NCBI GenBank assembly: GCA_029258695.1
Contig: JARIBR010000121.1
Coordinates: 1-6,246, forward strand
DNA: 6,246 bases
Reading direction: 5' to 3'
Source: Quadrisphaera sp.
Lineage (GTDB): Bacteria > Actinomycetota > Actinomycetes > Actinomycetales > Quadrisphaeraceae
Positions 5,793-6,246 of the stretch are shown here, in pieces (positions within the stretch are counted from its first letter, which is position 1; every line of letters begins with the position of its first letter). The notes under the pieces were generated by a model, which was not told where the DNA came from, did not search any database, and saw only the letters and a list, made by a program, of their open reading frames with translations. The position numbers and the translations under genes were made by a program.

Positions 5793-6246
5793 TACGCCGG
5801 GTCCTCGGGCCGCTCCAGGCGCACCGGGGGCACGCCTACCACCTCGAACGTGGCCGAGGCGATGCCGATCCCGGCCTCGTCGAGCCCGGAGAGGATGTGC
5901 CGGGTCATCGCGTCCTTGACGTCGCGCACCCCGCGGGCGTGCACGAGGAAGCGCAGCGAGAGCTCCACCCAGTTGTCGGTGATGCGCCAGTACACCGCCG
6001 GTTCGGTCGAGGCGTCGGACAGGGCGTAGCGCAGCCGCATGGCGCGCATCGCGTCGAGGACGCCGGGGTCCTCCACCACCGCGTGCTGGCGCGCGGCGTC
6101 CAGCAGCAGCGTCTCGACGAGGGCGCGGTCGTCGGTGTAGGCGATCGGCAGCACGATCTCCTCCCAGATGTAGGGGAAGTCGCGGGTGTAGTTGTAGACG
6201 GGCTCGGTGAAGATCACCCCGTTGGTCACGGTGACGATCCGCCCGG
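5792..6246 (-). CDS. MscS-family mechanosensitive ion channel, C-terminal part
   Basis: The frame stays open to the right edge of the window, so the N-terminal transmembrane helices and pore lie outside it. The 150 visible residues begin GRIVTVTNGVIFTEPVYNY, the conserved end of the MscS beta domain (compare the VxIPN and P-V-x-N-Y pattern). They continue with DFPYIWEEI and the mixed alpha/beta cytoplasmic domain, including a VYWRITDNWVELSLRFLV strand pair. The C-terminus is VPPVRLERPEDPA. Such channels sit in the inner membrane and open under tension to release solutes during hypo-osmotic shock. The segment DFPYIWEEI is common in MscS-like proteins that carry only a small cytoplasmic cage. 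A GTG at 6229 is internal to the conserved beta domain and should not be taken as a start. The gene is convergent with the Uma2 relic. Confidence 0.85.
   Translation of the reverse strand, partial: GRIVTVTNGVIFTEPVYNYTRDFPYIWEEIVLPIAYTDDRALVETLLLDAARQHAVVEDPGVLDAMRAMRLRYALSDASTEPAVYWRITDNWVELSLRFLVHARGVRDVKDAMTRHILSGLDEAGIGIASATFEVVGVPPVRLERPEDPA

Overview
The window is very GC-rich, with strong G/C bias at third codon positions and GTG used as an alternative start. This fits a high-GC actinobacterium; genus cannot be determined from the sequence. No tRNA, rRNA, CRISPR array or insertion sequence was seen.

Left part (1-3656, + strand): a purine/allantoin salvage cluster. It begins with the last 41 codons of glyoxylate carboligase (gcl). 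It continues with a complete glycerate 2-kinase (glxK), allantoinase (allB) and (S)-ureidoglycine aminohydrolase (allE). AllB opens the allantoin ring and AllE removes an amino group further along, on the way to glyoxylate. Gcl condenses two glyoxylates to tartronate semialdehyde, and GlxK phosphorylates the glycerate made from it, feeding lower glycolysis. The allantoate-hydrolysing, ureidoglycolate-cleaving and tartronate-semialdehyde-reducing steps are not in the window. allB and allE overlap in an ATGA and look translationally coupled. gcl/glxK and glxK/allB are separated by short gaps that each hold a GC-rich stem-loop.

Middle (3657-4680): a stand-alone FrnE-type DsbA-family thiol oxidoreductase gene on the + strand. 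It has a CPWC active site and an extra C-terminal CX4C motif. It is bracketed by two long, in-register imperfect hairpins (3680-3747 and 4584-4663), the most striking non-coding structures in the window.

Right part (4681-6246): a divergent uracil-DNA-glycosylase-superfamily gene on the - strand. Next comes a + strand Uma2/DUF820-family relic that has lost its middle, its frame and a conserved Glu. The window ends inside the C-terminal half of a MscS-type mechanosensitive channel gene on the - strand, convergent with the relic.

No wholly new gene system is evident. The best leads are the long hairpins around frnE, the presence of an in-register dyad at nearly every gene junction, and the decayed Uma2 gene.
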